Shown in pieces: positions 52,674 to 55,372 of a stretch of 55,372 bases of DNA. The DNA lies in contig NZ_JADEWY010000028.1 of the NCBI RefSeq assembly GCF_015207375.1, positions 1-55,372 on the forward strand. The letters are read 5' to 3'. This DNA is from Coleofasciculus sp. LEGE 07092 (GTDB taxonomy: Bacteria > Cyanobacteriota > Cyanobacteriia > Cyanobacteriales > Coleofasciculaceae). Every line of letters begins with the position of its first letter. Position 1 is the first letter of the stretch. Below the pieces are notes generated by a model. The model saw only the letters and a list, made by a program, of their open reading frames with translations. It did no database searches and was not told the DNA's origin. A program made the position numbers and the translations under genes.

Positions 52674-53651
52674 ATGGAAACCCTTGCCTATCTCGATCTT
52701 GCCCTAGCCTACGAAGCACCAGCGAATACCACTCCAGAGAGCTTGCAGTTGGATGAGTGGCTAACATTACCCAAGTTTTCGACATCCGTTCGCCTTTACC
52801 TGCTGACACTAGTCGTTATTTTCGGTATTTTCGGAATTGCAGGCGAAGCCTTAGCACAGACGATCAGACAAGGTAGTAGAGGTTCAGACGTGACTGAGGT
52901 TCAGCAGCGTTTGCGGGAACTGGGGTATTTCAAGGAACAACCCACCGGCTATTTTGGTGAAATCACGGAGGATGCGGTGATTGGCTTCCAGTTAGAGAAA
53001 GGGCTGACTCCAGATGGTATTGTTGGGCAGCGCACTCGAACACAGTTATTCGGTGGTACAGTTGGGTCTAGCTTTAATACGGCGGTTTCCCTAGGAACTC
53101 TGCCACCTCCCACTAATCTGATGGGAACTCTGCCACCGCCCCCCAATTCTTCAGGGACGTTTCCACTTCCCCCCAGCATTCCAGGAGGTATTCCTATCCA
53201 AGATGTTACCCAAGAGCCTTTTGTCAGAGAACTGAGTCCTGGCGATCGCGGACAAGAGGTTATTGAACTTCAACTCAAGTTGAGACAAGAAGGGTTTGAT
53301 CCAGGTGCTGTTGATGGCGTTTATGGTATTCAAACCGAGAGAGCTGTTAGACAGTTTCAGATAACCAATGGTTTGTTATCTAACGGTGTTGCTAGTCAGG
53401 AAACACTGGCTGCACTGGGTATCGTTGCTGAAATTGCTGGCTGCGCTCGGGCTGGCTATGTAGTAGTTGTACCTGTTAGTAATGGCGATACACTGACATC
53501 TGTACAGCGATACATTTCGAGTGCTTGTCCAGATGATTCACGACGAGGCAAGTTTGTCAATGCTGGAGCATTCCGCAGTCGTGCCAGTGCTGAAAGCCGC
53601 TCTTATTTTTTGCGATCGCAGGGACTGGATGCACGGGTAGCACGTTTCTGA
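52674..53651 (+). CDS. Exported peptidoglycan-binding protein
   Basis: The 325-residue protein is read from the ATG at 52674 (METLAYLDLALAYEAP). An internal hydrophobic segment (about 40-62, RLYLLTLVVIFGIFGIAGEALAQ) is signal- or anchor-like. Two PG_binding_1 domains follow: GSRGSDVTEVQQRLRELGYFKEQPTGYFGEITEDAVIGFQ (about 67-110) and GDRGQEVIELQLKLRQEGFDPGAVDGVYGIQTERAVRQFQ (about 190-235), separated by a Pro/Gly/Thr linker with repeated LGTLPPPTN-like units. The C-terminal 70 residues (GYVVVVPVSNGDTLTSVQRYISSACP ... SRSYFLRSQGLDARVARF) resemble a SPOR-like domain. Probably periplasmic and wall-bound. Confidence 0.88.
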   Translation: METLAYLDLALAYEAPANTTPESLQLDEWLTLPKFSTSVRLYLLTLVVIFGIFGIAGEALAQTIRQGSRGSDVTEVQQRLRELGYFKEQPTGYFGEITEDAVIGFQLEKGLTPDGIVGQRTRTQLFGGTVGSSFNTAVSLGTLPPPTNLMGTLPPPPNSSGTFPLPPSIPGGIPIQDVTQEPFVRELSPGDRGQEVIELQLKLRQEGFDPGAVDGVYGIQTERAVRQFQITNGLLSNGVASQETLAALGIVAEIAGCARAGYVVVVPVSNGDTLTSVQRYISSACPDDSRRGKFVNAGAFRSRASAESRSYFLRSQGLDARVARF

Positions 53652-53664
53652 TTTTCAAGCAAAA

Positions 53665-53688
53665 AGAACCGACTGAAAAGTCGGTTCT
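53665..53688. terminator. Bidirectional hairpin terminator
   Basis: A perfect ten-base-pair stem, AGAACCGACT with AGTCGGTTCT, around a GAAA loop lies between the convergent PG-binding and sigma genes. On the reverse strand it is followed directly by TTTTT, so it should stop transcription of the sigma gene; on the forward strand a weaker AT-rich tail follows. Confidence 0.85.
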
Positions 53689-53731
53689 CTAAATTTTCGG
53701 TCTCTTCGAGGGAGGAAATTCTAGCCCCTAC

Positions 53732-54961
53732 CTAGCTCAACGCTTCCAAATAATCCCGCACGCGATTACGACGTTTGGGTTGCCGCAATTTTTGCAGGGC
53801 TTTTGCCTCAATTTGGCGCACTCGTTCACGAGAGAGTTCCAATGCGCGACCAATTTCGGCTAATGAGTAAGGATGACCATCTCCCAACCCAAATCGCATG
53901 CAAATCACATCCCGTTCGCGGCTAGTGAGATCCGCTAGCAGTTGCTGCAAATCTCGCTGTAGCGCTTCTCGCATTAAGACTTCTTCTGGAGAGGTTTCCT
54001 CAGTTTCGAGCAAATCCCCCAGTTCGGTGTCTTTTTCTTTGCCCACTTTAATTTCTAATGAAACTGAGCGAGGTACTCGCAGCAAGACTTCTCGTACCTG
54101 AGGCGCATCCATTTCTAACTCTTTGGCAATATCCTCAATAGTTGCCGTGCGACCTTGTTCTTGAGAAATCTTACGCTGGGCTTTTTTTATTTTGTTGAGT
54201 TTTTCGGTGATATGAACTGGCAAGCGAATGGTACGACTTTGAGTGGCAATCGCGCGGGTGATACCCTGACGAATCCACCAATAGGCGTAGGTGCTAAAAC
54301 GATACCCTTTGGTGGGATCGAATTTCTCAACCGCTCGCTCCAGTCCCAGAGTACCTTCCTGAATTAAATCGAGAAGTTCTAAACCGCGATTTTGATACTT
54401 TTTGGCTACGGACACCACTAAACGTAAGTTAGCTTTGATCATGTGTTCCTTAGCCCGGATACCCTGAGCTTGGATTTGATCTAGCTCCTGGACGGTTAGT
54501 CCAGCTAATTCTGCCCAACGCCGCTTTCCGACTGACAACATCGGTTTCAGGTTTGAAACTTCGACACCAGCGACAGCAGCCCACCGTTCCAAAGAGGGGC
54601 GGTGTCCCAATTGAGACGCTAGACGATCATGAGTCTCTATTAGATGAACAAAATGGGTGATCGTTTCATCTTCTGGCATAGCCGACTGGGTTCGCAATTC
54701 CAACAGTCGCATATGGCGCTGAACTTTTTGGGCTTCGGAGACTTCCTCATCTCGCCTCAGTAACCGAACTCGACCGATTTCTTGAAGGTATAACCGAACC
54801 AAATCGGTGGTGCGGCGGTTGGCACTTTGGGTAAAGCTAGCAGCCTCCGCGTCTTCAATCTCCGTTTCAACCAAATCATCCACTGGTCTTTCCAGATCTT
54901 CGCTGTAGACAGGCAGCTCGTGGTCGATTTCCGTGTCGGCATAGAAAGGAGTGGCTGGCAT
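53732..54961 (-). CDS. sigC: Group-2 RNA polymerase sigma factor, SigC-like
   Basis: The 409-residue sigma-70 protein has region 1.2-2 (TTDLVRLYLQEIGRVRLLRRDEEVSEAQ), region 2.3-2.4 (KGYRFSTYAYWWIRQGITRAIATQSRTIRLPVHI), region 3 (KINKIKKAQRKI-like, here LNKIKKAQRKISQEQGR) and region 4.2 (YSLAEIGRALELSRERVRQIEAKALQKLRQPKRR). The insertion between 1.2 and 2 with LGHRPSLERWAAVAGVEVSNL, and the N-terminus MPATPFYAD, resemble cyanobacterial SigC, a group-2 factor used under stress or in stationary phase. The SigC name rests on remembered similarity, not a search. The length is normal. Confidence 0.88.
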   Translation of the reverse strand: MPATPFYADTEIDHELPVYSEDLERPVDDLVETEIEDAEAASFTQSANRRTTDLVRLYLQEIGRVRLLRRDEEVSEAQKVQRHMRLLELRTQSAMPEDETITHFVHLIETHDRLASQLGHRPSLERWAAVAGVEVSNLKPMLSVGKRRWAELAGLTVQELDQIQAQGIRAKEHMIKANLRLVVSVAKKYQNRGLELLDLIQEGTLGLERAVEKFDPTKGYRFSTYAYWWIRQGITRAIATQSRTIRLPVHITEKLNKIKKAQRKISQEQGRTATIEDIAKELEMDAPQVREVLLRVPRSVSLEIKVGKEKDTELGDLLETEETSPEEVLMREALQRDLQQLLADLTSRERDVICMRFGLGDGHPYSLAEIGRALELSRERVRQIEAKALQKLRQPKRRNRVRDYLEALS

Positions 54962-55372
54962 AATAATCTCTTAATTACGACCGATGACAACACTTGATAA
55001 CGAGTGTGTCACACTTACTACTAGAATTCCCACCCTTGATGACCGGATAACAGCGCTTATCTTTTTTTTCACCAGCAAAGGTTACCCGTTTACTTTGGGA
55101 ACCCCACTTGGTGTGTACTGCTATGCGTGTGGCTTTAGCCTCAATCACTACCCGACTTTTGGCATTAAGCCTAAAAATCTGTCATTAGTAGGATGACTGT
55201 GCTTCTCCTCATAGCTGATAGTATAAGCGATGTACCACATGGGCAGTAGTGACTTTCGTCAAAGGTTGTATTAATCTACATCACCAATCCGGTCGATTCC
55301 TGAAAATTTCCCAGATCTAAGAAAAAATTTTTAAAATAAAGTTCCTCTCCCTTGTGAGAGCGGGGGAGCTGG
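54962..55372. other. Gene-free region upstream of sigC
   Basis: About 410 bases hold the sigC 5' leader and promoter region. A weak TATAAT-like hexamer was not fixed. No coding frame of note, no tRNA and no hairpin with a T-run was found. Confidence 0.4.

Noticed and set aside
54984..55196. 70-codon forward frame upstream of sigC
   Set aside because: Short, no recognised motif or ribosome site, and it overlaps the likely sigC promoter region.

Overview
The window comes from a cyanobacterium, most likely a filamentous, repeat-rich one. The HIP1 octamer (GCGATCGC) is scattered throughout. The gene set is also typical: a split pntA1-pntA2-pntB transhydrogenase, a Ycf46-type AAA protein, DUF2808 and DUF4058 proteins, kinase-TPR proteins, an M50-HlyD protein and a group-2 sigma factor resembling SigC. 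No rRNA, CRISPR array, transposase or integrase was seen.

Layout. 1-10.3 kb holds ordinary genes: a membrane-anchored protein, proline iminopeptidase, a lipoprotein, a kinase-TPR protein, a TPR protein, ruvB, hisF with a possible leader ORF, a small membrane protein and tRNA-Ala(GGC). 10.3-16.0 kb is an accessory island right after the tRNA. It carries a decayed Phd-PIN pair, a PIN module, an AbrB-PIN module, a C39-like peptidase pair, a 108/64-residue pair and ParDE, embedded in a mosaic of HIP1-rich repeats. 16.0-24.0 kb is a divergent pair: a 1506-residue protein joining a subtilase, an amidase and an M23 endopeptidase, facing a PqqD-like/M50/HlyD protein. 24.1-31.3 kb holds a GH1 glycosidase, a DUF4058 protein, a caspase-FGE protein with an EACC1-like partner, nanE and a zinc-ribbon membrane protein. 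31.4-35.3 kb is a polysaccharide or glycosyltransferase cluster with a decayed partial copy of one gene. 35.5-43.8 kb holds an RHH protein, a helix-turn-helix protein, anmK, a kinase and the pnt operon. 44.5-50.6 kb contains a 95-bp repeat element, DUF2808 and the conserved rpmH-rnpA-PH-yidC-khpB-DUF177-Ycf46 block. The end has SH3 and peptidoglycan-binding envelope proteins and sigC.

Themes. Cell-wall processing and recycling recur (lysin-like protein, SH3 and PG-binding proteins, anmK, nanE). So do conflict or regulated-death modules (toxin-antitoxin systems, caspase with EACC1-like protein). The most unusual points are the block-like island whose repeat units join at HIP1 sites, including one 63-bp leader placed in front of two unrelated toxin-antitoxin modules; the three-hydrolase protein beside a candidate exporter; and an M50-HlyD fusion whose linker is made of intergenic-type repeat DNA. 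All function calls are from reading the sequence alone; no database search was run.
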